DNA of 64,000 nt from Argyresthia goedartella (GCA_949825045.1 OX463815.1:21941231-22005230); one strand, 5' to 3'. Positions 9,664 through 20,804 are shown, numbered from the stretch's first letter. Made by a program: numbers and translations. Notes: generated from the sequence alone by a model not told the origin.

Positions 9664-10839
9664 AGCAGTAAGAAACGATTCTCGCGGCTCGCCTCAGTGT
9701 CTCCTAATAAAGTCTATAAAAGCTCCAGTCCGAGACAACCCTCTATCTTAACGTAACAGTTCTCGACACGAATAACGCGAGAAACACAAACACCGTTATA
9801 CGCGCACTTGCAATATTAACATCACGAAAGGTAATCGAAAGACCATTCAGTGATCCTAGAATGAACGCGTGACTCCAACCCTAGTATTAACACTCCCGGA
9901 TTGGTCTTGAACCTGTCTCATTTCTCACGTCAGCTACCGCATATCGACCGATATTAACCGTCCGGAAAAACCCCTGTCAAACAGTTTTATTACCTACCCC
10001 AAGCCTTCAAAATTAGGTTATCTCAGAATTACATTCCCACAATTTTAGAAACGCTAAAAAAATGCAGGGTATTATTTATGATTTGTTTACATAAACTCAG
10101 AACAAAACCCAGGCACTTGAGGTAACGTTAACGTTATAAATAACTTTCAAGTAATAAACTAGAATACACAAATCAACACAAAATATGTATACTATTTGAC
10201 CTGCCAACCTATATCGTAACTTAACACCATTACGTATGAGTTTTGTGAACAACAAGACAGATTTGTGAAATAGTCATAATTCAATATCCACTTAAAGCAA
10301 CGGTGAAGTTAAACCACATTCGTTCAAATATAAGTCCACTTATACATATAAAAATAATGATTCATAATTAATTCCATAGACGTAAAAATATATCCACATT
10401 TTGGAGAGTGTTTAAACAAATATATTTTTACCTACGAAGAAATAAACCAAATGTTTGTTTCGTCACATATGAAAGCATTTTTGCCCAAGCTGAAACGGAG
10501 ACCCTGCGCTCACTTGGCTCGCTTGGTCAAATAGCATTTTCTCGGCTCCCCGGGTTTAAAGATAGTTGTAATAGAATAAAAATAAAATATTCTCCAGGGA
10601 AATTTTATGTTGCACGTCTGTCGGGATTTAAAATAGCGGGCCGGTGTGTATAAAACAATTTTCACTTCGCTTCCATAAATTCCCGTCGTCCTCTGCCATC
10701 GACGGGACTATAACGGTAATAGAGATTCACGGCTCCATTCCTCCACCATACGTGTGGCTAGAACAAAGATTTAGCATCACTCAAGAAACTCCTTCGCTAT
10801 GGTATACCTACCTAAACAGGGTTTAAACAAAGGTGTAGT
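9664..10839. other. No gene recognised
   Basis: AT-rich with small frames of up to 81 codons (10408-10653) that show no family likeness. I see no RNA gene and no clear repeat. Confidence 0.45.
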
Positions 10840-10930
10840 CATATTTTGGGGGTTGTCAGCTAACCGCCCGGACCAAAATGTATGAAGAGATGAAAATGTA
10901 GTTGCTCTGGTCAAATCGGTTTCCTAGTGC
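10840..10930 (+). repeat. Foldback repeat, single arm
   Basis: GCTAACCGCCCGGACCAAAATGTATGAAGAG and TAGTTGCTCTGGTCAAATCGGTTTC match the right arm of the complete foldback copies at 20455, 25480 and 26700. The left arm is lost. Confidence 0.65.
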
Positions 10931-10964
10931 AAGTTCATATTCATATTCATATTCATATTCATAT
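10931..10964. repeat. Hexanucleotide microsatellite (ATTCAT)n
   Basis: About 5.5 copies of the unit, lying directly at the 3' end of a minus-strand LINE tail, so it is probably the LINE's terminal simple repeat. Confidence 0.85.
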
Positions 10965-11110
10965 TCTCTATTGCACAAAAAACATAAAGATACAGACAGT
11001 TACAAGAAGTATAATAAGCAAAGGCGAGCTTATCTCTAAAGAGATATTTCTTCCAGCAAACCTAGAAAAGACAGGAGAGTTTATAAAACATGACAGTCCT
11101 AGCGTCCTAA
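10965..11110 (-). mobile_element. LINE 3' untranslated tail fragment
   Basis: The minus strand reads AAGAAATATCTCTTTAGAGA and TAAGCTCGCCTTTGC, then a TTTTTGTGCAATAGAG end, the same layout as 9560-9650. Only the tail was copied. Confidence 0.7.
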
Positions 11111-11223
11111 AAATATGTACATACGAAATTTACTTTCAAAATATAAATAAAATAAACCTAATAAATAAAATATATACCTCAATTGTATAAAATACTATAG
11201 ATATAATGCACATATATAATATA

Positions 11224-12300
11224 AGGTCCTTACATATGAAATTGGCGTTTTGCATGGGAGAAACATAGTCTTTTTTTTTTATATATAATATATTTATTTT
11301 ATCAAAGTATGTAGCATTGCTATCTATTCACTTTTCCCATCTCATAGGTAGTTCTTCGATCCCTTTACTAAAAAAAACTTTCGGAAGGGAATCAATAAAA
11401 TCTTTGAAGGCGGTTTGGACTGCCCCATCGGAGTTGAATTTTTTCCCTTTCAAGAAGTTATCCAAATTTCGAAAAATATGGTAATCTGTTGGAGCAAGGT
11501 CCGGAGAGTACGGTGGATGTCTTAGACATTCCAATTGAAGCTCCTCTAATAATATGGTAGCCGTCTGTTGTGCAGTGTGTGGTCTAGCGTTATCATGAAG
11601 CACCAGTGGCCTAGAGCGATTGACCAGCCTCGGTTGTTTAGCAGCTAGCTTTTCCATCATGATTTGCAGTTGCTTACAATAGACGTCTGCCGTAATCGTC
11701 TAGCCAGATTTAAGAAAGCTGTAGTGAACGACACCAGCACTAGTCCACCAAACGCTCACAAGTAACTTTTTTGGAGTCAATTTTCGCTTGGGGCATGGTT
11801 TGGCTGGTTCGGCAGGGTTCAGCCATTGCGATGAGCGCTTCCGATTATCGTACAGGATCCACTTTTCATCACAGGTAATGATCCGATTTAAAATCCTTCA
11901 ATTCTTCATTATCAACTTTGGTCTCCGGCCGTCCACGGGGCTTGTTCTGAAGGTCTAAATTTCCAGAACGAAAACGTTGGAACCAAAAACGCACTGTGTT
12001 TTCTATTGCGGCACCGTCGCCATACACATCATTAATCCTTCGAGCCGTTTCTGCAGCACTGGTGCCACGGTAGAACTCATACTCGTAAATAACGCGATAT
12101 TTCAATTTTCCATTTTGTAAGCTGAGTGACGCAAGAAAAAAAAACAATTAAGGAAAAAACAAATGAATTGTAATTTTAGAAACACAAATATATGAGTAAA
12201 TAGCTGTATAAATTTGAATTTGGAATTCCTAACCATAGAGGAGATATTAGAGATCAAAGTGGCCAGTACGGCGAAACGCCAATTTCATATGTAAGGAGGA
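11224..12300 (-). mobile_element. mariner DNA transposon (cecropia-type), internally deleted
   Basis: Terminal inverted repeats match over about 24 bases: CCTTACATATGAAATTGGCG at the left end and its complement at the right end. Both ends are flanked by TA (11222-11223 and 12301-12302), the mariner target site. Length is 1077 bp against about 1.3 kb for a full mariner. It sits directly against the decayed LINE endonuclease at 12301-12960, with its right TA inside that coding remnant. Confidence 0.93.
11290..12147 (-). pseudogene. mariner transposase, broken by deletion and stops
   Basis: The N-terminal helix-turn-helix region is readable from 12147 (FYRGTSAAETARRINDVYG, then WFQRFRSGN and GRP). 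It runs to about 11890, where some 80 residues of linker are missing and the frame shifts. It then resumes as ITCDEKWILYDNRKRSSQW with the first catalytic Asp. An in-frame TAG near 11701 interrupts HYSFLKSG. The second Asp (LHDNARPHTA) and the third (YSPDLAPTDYH) follow. I count 35 residues between them, one more than the canonical 34 of this family. A TGA replaces the Cys codon after RWEK near the C terminus. The likeness to Hsmar1-like transposases is from memory. It cannot encode an active enzyme. Confidence 0.93.
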
Positions 12301-12960
12301 TATAGGAGAAGGGGGCGTTAATTTGGCCATGCACAGCAACCTTGGATATGTTAGAAATGATCATCAGATCTAGAAGAGAGGGGGTGCAGTGAGGTTGAAA
12401 GTAGGTGGCACCCAGGGGAAGGATTTGTAAGTTTAAAGAACCAACAAGAGATTTCAGCTTTGCTGAGCGATAAAGTCACCAAAAATTAGGGTGGTGTCAT
12501 ATAGAGGGATTTCAAATGAGTAAAAATAGTCAATGCCAAGAGAGGGGCTATAATATTCACCTGGGGGGACTTTATTGTGACGCAAGCAGATCTCCAAGAA
12601 TAGGTGTTCAACTGTACCGGGGTACAGGCTTGGCGACTGGCTGATGACTTTGCATGGTACGTAGGTTTATAGCTACACCATCATCAGCCTTGCCCGTCCA
12701 ATCGTTCCATTAGATATAGAACCCTGGCAGAGCATCTATGGCACAAGCAAGTGATGGTTTGAGAAAAGAAGAAACGAGAATACCATATTTGTTCTGATCG
12801 TTCAAAGAAACAAGGAGGTCAGCAAAGCTGGTATTTGTTAGGTAGGTTTGAAAACACCCACTTCAAGTTGTACGGCAGCGAGTCAACCGCTGATGACCCA
12901 ACACTTTTTGCACTAACGGGAACATCACTATCAGAGCAAGAGAAGAAGATATCACCAAAG
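12301..12960 (-). pseudogene. Endonuclease remnant of a Jockey-like LINE
   Basis: Minus-strand translation with frame jumps gives, in order: DLLVSLNDQNKYGILVS with FLKPSL (the Glu-motif region); GKADDGVAI; PGTVEHLFLEICLRHNKV; YYSPSLGIDYFYSFE; TLIFGDF (the GDFN motif, with Asn lost); and LLDLMIISNISKVAVHGQ with APFSY. This is the standard order of an APE-type LINE endonuclease. Several stops and shifts make it a fossil. The mariner element interrupts it just where the conserved DHD/SDH end of the domain should follow. The downstream part is not visible on the far side of mariner. Confidence 0.75.
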
Positions 12961-14129
12961 TTATAGCTGTTATAGGTATCCATATACTAGATGTAATATA
13001 ATAAATATAAATACAAAAAATATAATAATTAAAAAAAACCTGTGTCGATACTAAAAAAACTAATTAATTAGCCTGAACCCAGTATACTGGGCTTGCTAAA
13101 AAAGAAATTGGACAAAATAACTGATACAAACATACAAAAATTTAAGTGAAAAACACAAGCTAGACTTTAAAAAAAAAGTAAAATAAACGAAACACAGTAA
13201 GAACACAAAACACAATTTACGTTTAAGAACGAAACGAACATGCCCATCACTCCAACATTACACCAACCACACACACTGTGGCAGCTCAACTTTGGATACA
13301 TTTTGGGACAATGTTGGGGTCTTACTTGACAGACAGATTGACAAGAGAGAAAACCTTTACAACAAATAAAATAGGTATATAAAAACCTACGCAAAAGAAG
13401 TCTATGAAATATTTATGTAATACTACCGTGTAAAAGTAATGAGAATTATAATATTACCCGTCCAAATTGCGAGAACAAGAAAAACAAATAATAGTTAAGT
13501 ACGAGGTGATACTTCTTCGCTCCCGCTAGACCAGCGCGCCTGGCGCTGAGTAGACGCTTGCCAGGGGCAGGCACCGAAGAAGCCGTTACAGCACCTGCAG
13601 CCACCGCAGCCGGTTTTGTTCAGAATGATGCCCCTAACAATCCATTAAAATACGACTACACCTTTCTGTTGCTCCCTGTAAATCTAATTAAATAAAGACG
13701 ACACGTTCTAGATAAAGATTCATTAAATTAAGCATTATACTAAAAACTACGGGTTCTTGTGAAGTAACTAAATTGTAACAGTTCAAGCAGAGGTGGCTAA
13801 TCTATACTATTATATATTAAATTATGTAAATACATCAAGTCCAATACCTTACGTGGCAGTACAAGAGAGGTTATATTAAATTTGTTCATTTTGTCATGGT
13901 TACTAGTAAAATCACGGCCTGTATTACTACGGTACGATAACACACTCAGCAGTTTGTGTTGGACCCCGTTCTACGCTCTGAGTATTGATAGCATAGATTT
14001 TTGTTCACTAAGGGCATGCGTCATAGCGCAGTCAACAGCGCACGTGAGGCATGCCCTTAACGCATGCGCGATGACAGTTGAAAGCGAAGCGCGCGCTGTG
14101 ATGAACCCTATCCGGCGTCGGGTGGTTTT
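12961..14129. other. No gene recognised; short inverted repeat near 14009
   Basis: AT-rich until 13500, then more GC. An 11 bp perfect inverted repeat TAAGGGCATGC (14009-14019) / GCATGCCCTTA (14049-14059) lies upstream of the MADF gene. The 75-codon frame at 13167-13394 is Cys-rich but resembles nothing known to me. Confidence 0.45.
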
Positions 14130-14156
14130 CTGTGCCTCATTGCGTTCAACATCAAG

Positions 14157-16220
14157 ATGGCGGACGAAGAAAAAGATTTTACATTAAAGTTTATAGAAGA
14201 TTACAGAAGCTTTCCACAACTTTGGGATCAAAATAATAAACTTTACACAAATAAAGTAAAGAGGAACGATGGTTTGCAAGTTCTGGCTTGTAAATATAAC
14301 ATTAATATCGATGCAGTTAAAAAAAAGATTAAAAGTCTTCGCTCATATTTTTCCAAAGAGCATCACAAAGTCACCAGGAAAAAGAGCGGCGCAGGATCCG
14401 ATGAGATATATGTTTCACCGTGGTTTGCTTATAAACATCTCTTGTTTACTGCTGACTCGCTGACGCCAAGGGAAACTAGAGAAACTAGTACTGAGGATGA
14501 AACGGTATGTAACTTATGTAAAACGCAAATTTATTTAGGCAAATCAATTTATTACATTTTCTACAAAATAAAGTTATTAAGGATCGCGCACATTAGGACG
14601 GGCCGCAACGTGCCGGGGCGGGGCGGGCCGCAACGTGCCGGGGCGGGGCGGGCCGCATCGCAGCAAACAATCATGCGGCCAGTTGCCCCCCCCCCCCCCC
14701 ACCCCCCCAACCGACACAGTGTACGATAGTGCGCTGCGACCCGCCTTGCTGCGGGCGCCTGCGGCCCATCCTATATTAATAGTTGTGCGCGAACCTTTAA
14801 TATTATACATAAGTTATTATAAGTATCGGCTTTGGAACGGTAATGCTCCAATATCTGACATGAAATAATTCATATATTCCTCTCGTATTTGGTGCGATGT
14901 ATTTGATGACCTACGAGGAATTCTTTGAAGTGCCCTGTAACCACTGTCATCTGCAGTTATTGCTCTCCATGACCCGGGAATAATTTCTCCAGTGGTTACA
15001 TCCTCATTATTAAAACAACCTGCAGGGCAGTTATCACGCGTAGAATCTGTCTGCATTCGTAGAAAATTGTGTATGTAAACACAACTCAAAACAACATCAA
15101 TTGCTGTACTGTCTACTTTTAATTCAATGGGCTTACGAAATATTCTGAATATAGATGCGAGCAGCCCAAACGCATTTTCAACGATACGTCTTGCCCTTGA
15201 TAGCCTGTAATTATACACTCTCTTTGGTGACCCCACATTTAAATCGGTTGAATACGGTTTCAGAGTATAGTTACATAGTGCAAATGCATCGTCAGCAACT
15301 AATACGTAAGGTACTGACATCGTTCTACCACGTAGTGGTTCATTATTCGGTAAATTCAATTCATGTTTTTCAATTTTCTTATAAAACGAAGTGGATTTAA
15401 AAACACCACCGTCCGAAATACGACCCTGACAACCAACATTAACATATGTAAAACAATAGTTTGCATCTACGATTGCGAACAATACTATGCTATGTGTTCC
15501 TTTGTAGTTATGAAATTCGCCCACTGTATTTTCTGGTCTTTGGATGACCACATGTTTTCCATCCATGGCGCCAATACAATGTGGAAAGTTCCATCGCTTA
15601 TCGAAATCATTCGCAATCGCTTTCCATTGCTCCTCGTTTGTTGGTAACTGTAAAAACAAACAAAAAAAAACGATTTAAGTACCTTGTAATTTATATTGTT
15701 TCAGGATGCGCCATCTGAAATATTAAATGAAGAAAGCTCAGCAACTTCGCAGTCTTCGTGTATGTCTGCAGATGAGCATGAATTTACCATACCACCAATA
15801 AAGAAGAAGAGAAATATTAAAAGTACAAAGATTGACGACAAAGAGGAGGAAGCTTACCAATTTATGAAAAAAGCTAATGAAGAATTAAGTAAAAAAGATG
15901 AGTTCACTACTTATGGACAATTGGTAGCTCATAAAATTCGAAACCTTAATGCAATAAATCAGCTATTAGCTCAACAGCGCATAAATAATATACTCTTTGA
16001 TCTAGAAATGCAACAGATAACTGGTGCAGGCGCAACGCAGAATGATACTGAGATGCGGAATGTGACTGAAATACAGAATATGACTGAGATACAGGTTACT
16101 GATGAGATGTTGAATAATACCGAAATGTCAATTAACTCTTCGGCTGAGACACAATTAATAGATATTACTAATATTTCTGAATTTGTTACATTTAATAAAA
16201 GTAAATACCTACCTAAGTAA
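14157..16220 (+). CDS. MADF-domain accessory protein of Harbinger, two exons
   Basis: Exon 1 is 14157-14504 and exon 2 is 15705-16220, joined over a GT-AG intron (GTATGT donor at 14505, TTGTTTCAG acceptor ending at 15704) in phase 0. The predicted protein has about 287 residues. Residues ~7-95 form a MADF domain: FIEDYRSFPQLWDQ, a KKIKSLRSYFSKEH helix and SPWFAYKHLLF. Exon 2 starts with an acidic/Ser stretch, then a basic PPIKKKR patch that may be a nuclear signal, a charged helix, and a repetitive TE(M/I)-rich tail. In this superfamily the MADF/Myb partner binds the transposon ends and brings the transposase into the nucleus. The start ATG has AAG upstream, a fair Kozak context. There are no stops or shifts. 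The intron holds the transposase's catalytic exon on the other strand. The splice model is inferred from sequence only. Confidence 0.85.
14598..14712. repeat. GC-rich tandem repeat and poly-C tract in the MADF intron
   Basis: GGGCCGCAACGTGCCGGGGC with GGGGC occurs twice plus a partial third copy (25 bp period, 14608-14655), followed by a long C-run near 14686-14707. It lies between MADF exon 1 and the transposase stop, and is far richer in GC than anything nearby. Confidence 0.85.
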
Positions 16221-16748
16221 GAAATAAATGAAACTGTTACTTACCTTAATATAATCCTTACATGTTGTGTTATATTTAATAAATGATTATGGTTGTGTTA
16301 TGAAAGAAATTAAACTGTTAATAACCTTAATATAATCCTTTAGTACTTTAATTATAGCTTTTAATACATCTGGTAGCATTGCTGATATGAATTGTTTCGA
16401 TACCTTGAATAAGAACGAAAGAGACATGAAACTGTCTCCAGTAGCTAAAAACCTGAGCGTTATTGCTAACTTTATTTCACTAGGTATAGCTTCACGTAAC
16501 TTGGTTGACTGCATTGTAATTATTGGTTCAACCAATTTCAAAAGTCGGTCGAAATTTCTTTCGGACATGCGTGTAAAATTTTTAAAAAGAATATCTTTAT
16601 CTTCTCGTAGTTCCCTCATAATCACGTTCTTTCGATTATTATAATAATCTCGTATCCAAAAGTTTCTCCTGGTTCTTTTTTTTCTGGAATTTCTTATGAC
16701 CAAGTATGCTGCACATATTCCACCAAGTAAAATATTATCGTCGCACAT
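14817..16748 (-). CDS. PIF/Harbinger (HARBI1-like) transposase, two exons
   Basis: Exon 1 runs 16748-16326 (141 codons) and exon 2 runs 15647-14817 (276 codons plus stop). They join in phase 0 over a GT-AG intron (AAG|GTTATT donor, TTTTTACAG acceptor). Total is about 417 residues, a normal length. Exon 1 has the basic RKKRTRRNFWIRDYY region and the DRLLKLVEP/LRFLATGDSF helical domain typical of DDE_Tnp_4 proteins. Exon 2 has GAMDGKHV (first Asp), YVLVADDAFAL (second Asp) and RIVENAFGLLASIFRIF (Glu). The enzyme would cut and paste the element. No stop or frameshift is visible, so it may be functional. Its intron contains the whole second exon of the MADF gene. The alternative, a domesticated HARBI1-like host gene, cannot be excluded because the element's ends are unclear. 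Confidence 0.9.
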
Positions 16749-16977
16749 GTTTCCAAGAGATGCTGTGGACTACGACTGAACTGGGTGTTGCGTTCAATTA
16801 ACGCATTCAATGTTGAATGCGCCAAACGAAAGTTGAATAGAAAGATGAAGACGAAAGTTGAAGATGAATGAGGCACAGTGTGGACATAGCTAATGGCAAC
16901 CAGCCCTGACAGCTATACTCAAGTATATTTCTGACAAGGCTATTGTATAGTTGTATGAGCCTACATCATACATAGGT

Positions 16978-17495
16978 CATTTGAAGTCTTTGATAGTCCT
17001 TATTATGAAACCCAGCATTTGTTGAGCCTTCTTAATAATGCTATCATAATGGGAACGAAAAGACAATTGTTCATTAAATTATACTCCCAGTTTCCTCACT
17101 AATGTTTTACGTAACAATACGGTATTCTGTTTATGGTTATATGTCATCTAATTGAACTTATTAGTAAAGGTGATACCATATCATTTGCCAACGTTGAGTA
17201 TATGAGATTAGACTCGCACCATTCAGTTATAAGATTACTAGTAGTAGATCTGGGGACTGATTCTCTTACAATGCCACCACTCGATAAATGGCGGATATCA
17301 AGTGATTCCCATATTAAATCACTCGATTTATAGTTTTCGATGAGATAAGGCTTTCTGTGACTATAAAGGTAACAGTAAGCAAGAGAGCAACAATTTTAGC
17401 GAGACATGAAAGTGTACTAATTGGCCTGTAGTTATCGCATTTAGATTTGTCTCCTGTTTTAACCGGAACTATATGCGCACGTTTCCAAGGGATAA
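16978..17495 (-). pseudogene. LINE reverse transcriptase remnant
   Basis: On the minus strand WKRAHIVPVKTGDKS is followed by NYRPISTLSCLAKI, the conserved RT region before the catalytic palm. A gap follows, then TEWCESNL and a thumb segment LGV-FNEQLSFRSHYDSIIKKAQQ with MLGFIIRTIKDF. Catalytic FADD is not visible and there are many stops. It is a Jockey/CR1-like fossil. Confidence 0.75.
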
Positions 17496-17545
17496 TGCAC
17501 CTAATCTGAGTAACCTATTGAATATGCGCAAGTATGCCATGTCGC

Positions 17546-17775
17546 AAGGAATTGAGATGGCTACAGATCCGCCTTCTTCGTGATATGCACTTTCTCTCCT
17601 TCTGCTTCTCTTCAATATTTTGCATAATCCCCGCAATCTTCGAAAACGTTTCGAGTTTATTTCCCCCAGAGATAGCAACCGGAGATCCCACACGATGTGT
17701 CTCCTTTCAACTCCTCCGCATAACACTGCCGCTTACAAGCACTCGTTTAGGTTAAGGGCGACAGAGCATTTCTTT
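17546..17775 (+). pseudogene. C-terminal LINE ORF2 fragment, frameshifted
   Basis: It is nearly parallel to 9060-9371: LRWLQIRLLRDMH, then in another frame RRSHTMCLLSTPPHNTA-YKHSFRLRAT. It has at least two frameshifts and stops early. It lies head to tail with the opposite-strand RT remnant at 16978-17495. Confidence 0.75.
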
Positions 17776-17869
17776 TCTCTTTCGTGATAGGAACTTTTAT
17801 AAATGAAAGTATATGTTTGATATATTATTTATTTTATGCTATTGTATTTTATATAATTTATAATAATAT

Positions 17870-17970
17870 ATGCTGCGGCGACGGGCTATCCACTAAAAAT
17901 GGATTAATCTATAATTGGCTGAATGTGAAAGAAAATGTTCCTCTGCCACCCCGTACGGAAAAACTATGTA
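17870..17970 (+). repeat. Short dispersed motif (partner at 5665-5760)
   Basis: It matches the two blocks CTGCGGCGA.GGGCTA and CCCCGTACGG of the first copy, separated here by about 70 bases. Confidence 0.35.
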
Positions 17971-19084
17971 TATAAGTAAATTGTCGAACGCCAGTTCATA
18001 TATTATTATTATTTTATATTATATATTAGTGACATATCTATTTATTAGGTCTTTGCATTATTTCGACCTATGGTCAAATTGGGTTATTTAAATCTGAAAG
18101 TTCGGATGTTTGTTAGAGAAAAACGGCTGTTTGTTTTCTTCGAACACTGGTATTTTATGATCTGGATTAAAATTTTACATGATCATTTTTATTCCGACAA
18201 ATGTTAATTCCGAAGTCCACCCAGACGAAATTGCTAGCAATTGACAGCAAAGCTGGTAATTCAATATATCGATATCGATCTAGTGGCGTTCGACATGTTA
18301 ACTTTCAATATTATGTGCTAAAACCCACTAAACGTACTTTTAGCGCAAGACGCTGATCGATCTAGCGATGGAAAAATGTCGGGGTAATTCGCCCTGTAAC
18401 GGCATGGATACCAAATTATGCAGCTGAAAAATAAAGTGTTCAAAGTCTATGTAAAGGTATTATTAGGTAACACTCAAGAAACTCTTTAGTTTTAAGAATA
18501 GTTTTTTCCGGTGAATCTAATTTTCTGAATTACTTAATTAAATGTAGGTGTTATTTAATAGACAGTCTCGTGCTTATATTATTACAAGTACGATGGTGGT
18601 AATGGCTTGCAGGCTGATAAAAGGAACGAAGAAATAATGCGCAATTTTTTTTATTCCCAATAAAAAAATAGGTACCAACTATGCTCAAACTATTACCAAC
18701 TATGCTCAAACTATATCTAGTTAATTATCAGAGATTAGGTCCGGGCCACATTCGTCGGGCCATAAGTCTTCTCAAACGTTCGTGTAAGTCCTTTATCCCT
18801 GCCGAGTCGCAGTTTGAATGAAGTTTCATTTGTTCCTCGCAAGAAACCCCACTCGCTGAAGCCTGTAGCCGCCGACCACATTCCTAAATCTACCAGATTA
18901 AGTAAAAACAGATTTCCTTTGTTGCAAAAAATGCGGGAAGGGCGTTATTTCGATATCTTAAAACATATTCTGAATTCTATCTTCAATTTGGATTTCACTA
19001 TAGTTCTATTTTACCCGAATTAGGAAATCTTCCTATTAAAGATAGCCGTGGTGCGGCTTCGCAACGTATATATAAACAATACCT
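17971..19084. other. No gene recognised
   Basis: AT-rich. ACTATGCTCAAACTATTACC is followed by a near repeat of itself at 18678-18720. The 69-codon frame 18814-19023 has no recognisable motif. Confidence 0.45.
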
Positions 19085-19668
19085 AAACATGTATATACAG
19101 GCACATACATTACTGTCAGTGTTGTGGGAATCAGAAACAGCGACTTCACACACACATAAACAACCAAGATCTGTTTTTGGGGTTCCGTACCCAACGGGTA
19201 AGAACGGAACCCTATTACGAAGACTTCGCTGTCCGTCCGTCCGTCCGTCCGTCCGTCTGTCACCAGGCTGTATCTCAAGAACCTAGCTAGCTAGAGAGTT
19301 GAAATTTTCACAGATTTTGTATTTCTGTTGCCGCTATAACAACAAATACTAAAAAACAGGATAAAATAAATATTTAAGGGGGCTCCCATACAACAATACC
19401 AAATACAAACTTATGGATGCACCTGGTTACGTACATGGAGTGTGAAAGTAACCGCACCAATAACTTTGTAAACAATATTTTGCTGTGTAAAATCCAAACT
19501 ATTCACTCCACACCATCGCTTCCATTGAACGGTGGTAAGGAACCCTTCGTGCGCGATTTAGACTCGCACTTGACCGGTTTTTTTTTTCATCCCCCGCCGG
19601 GGATCGAACCCGGGGCCACTCGCATGGTAGGCAGAGCCACAACCGCAGCGCAGAGGTCGTCAACGTGT
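19085..19668 (-). mobile_element. SINE family 1 split by another repeat
   Basis: On the minus strand the tRNA-like head (19668-19590, with B-box GGGTTCGATCCCCGG) ends in an A-run. The body (19177-19085: CAGATCTTGGTTGTTTATGT, GTTTCTGATTCCCAC, TGTATGTGCCTGTAT) resumes about 410 bases further on. In the intact copy at 41862-42067 head and body are joined through the same A-run. The DNA in between is the GGGTTCCG repeat. Confidence 0.78.
19178..19585 (+). repeat. GGGTTCCG repeat, near-complete copy
   Basis: It starts GGGGTTCCGTACCCAACGGG, continues with (GTCC)n at 19231-19255, CACCAGGCTGTATCTCAAGA and GAAATTTTCACAGATTTTGT, and ends TGCGCGATTTAGACTCGCAC. The inverted partner at 20805-21235 begins at the complementary end (GTGCGAGTCTAACTCGCGCA). 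It is non-coding. Confidence 0.8.
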
Positions 19669-20454
19669 TTTTGGTATTCTCATGGTTCCCGATCAGAAAA
19701 CTGAGATATGATTCGCTACAAACGACATCTAGCGAAAGAGGCTGAACTTTCCATACAAAATAAGTTTAGATTTTTGGTTATTTTTGACGTACACCTTATT
19801 TTCTTTTCGTTCGTTCCTAAACCTCCTCCGGACTAAGAAGAATAAAACAATAAAATAAATAACAAGAGTTTTAGTGGGACGAATGCAAAGCGATTCATTT
19901 TCTGAGGTAAAGATAAATAGATAGATTAACCCTGTCGACTGAAATTTGGCCACCTTTAGCCACCACTTGGATACCGCGCTGGACAATCTGCTTTCTCGCT
20001 CCCGCCCACCACAAAAGATCCTCCATTGCTATTTCTGTTTTGGGAGTAACGAAGTTTAAACAGATTTTTCGCTTATCTTCATCGGTAATTTTGTTTCTGA
20101 GACAGAACAACGTAGTTGCAAACCGGAGAAGCCCTGTAACACGGGCTACAATAAAATATCCTATAATTCAATTCCTAACCGTTGCCAGCAAATCTCAGCG
20201 ATTCCAAACCACGGTAATTAAGTTGACTCGTACTGTGCACAATTTCGTTTGCAACAGCTGTCATTTTGTGATAATCTGAAATTGAATCTGCTCTCAACTT
20301 ACTGCTGGCTGGTGAGACCTCTAAACATGAACCAATGGATAACGTGGAATAGGAAGTTCTTTGGAAAATGTTCATGCATAGTACATGAACAAGGATAAAC
20401 AAATGATAGGCAAACGACACAAACTGAAAAATGTTATTCTGATCAACTTTCTAT
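19669..20454. other. No gene recognised
   Basis: It is held between two inverted copies of the GGGTTCCG repeat. Frames up to 85 codons show no family likeness. I see no repeat inside. Confidence 0.45.
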
Positions 20455-20665
20455 TGTAGTCGAGATTTGACCAACACAGGTGTGATAGGGACATCATTCC
20501 AAGCAACTTTCTCTATGAAACCGATTTGTTCATCATAATCACCAACTGGATTCATCATTTCCCCATACAAATCAGCTGACCGCCCTGGCCAAAAAGTATG
20601 AAGAAGTAAAAAATATAGTTGCTCTGATCAAGACTATTGAATAGTGAAAGTTGTTCAGAGTTATT
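20455..20665. repeat. Foldback repeat, both arms
   Basis: Left arm: CATCATTCCAAGCAACTTTC, TATGAAACCGATTTG. Right arm: AGTTGCTCTGATCAA, TAGTGAAAGTTGTTCAGAG. The arms are imperfect complements around a CCATACAAATCAGCTGACCG centre. Complete relatives are at 25480 and 26700. Confidence 0.7.
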
Positions 20666-20804
20666 TATTTTATTTACTGAACAAAATTCCACAGCCATGC
20701 ATGAGGTTACAATAAAAATGTAGGTTACACAATTAAGCCAATTAAGGATTTCACTATATGTATAGTGAGTGAGATAATAAGTGACAGCAAATAAAATAAA
20801 AAAG

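Larger units (their letters stand above)
14130..16878. mobile_element. PIF/Harbinger element (two-gene DNA transposon)
   Basis: It holds the two proteins that define this superfamily, a DDE transposase and a MADF/Myb-like accessory protein, on opposite strands. The ends are drawn at a 12 bp inverted match, CTGTGCCTCATT at 14130-14141 and AATGAGGCACAG at 16867-16878, just outside both start codons. I could not find a convincing 3 bp target duplication, so the boundaries are provisional. Either the outer ends have decayed, or the pair is now host-resident. Confidence 0.7.

Noticed and set aside
13167..13394. 75-codon Cys-rich frame, minus strand
   Set aside because: No signal peptide pattern, no spaced Cys framework and no homologue that I recognise; length within chance for AT-rich DNA.
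14009..14059. 11 bp inverted repeat TAAGGGCATGC as the Harbinger terminal repeat
   Set aside because: Both arms lie on the same side of the element and no matching copy is found beyond 16748, so it cannot be the pair of element ends.
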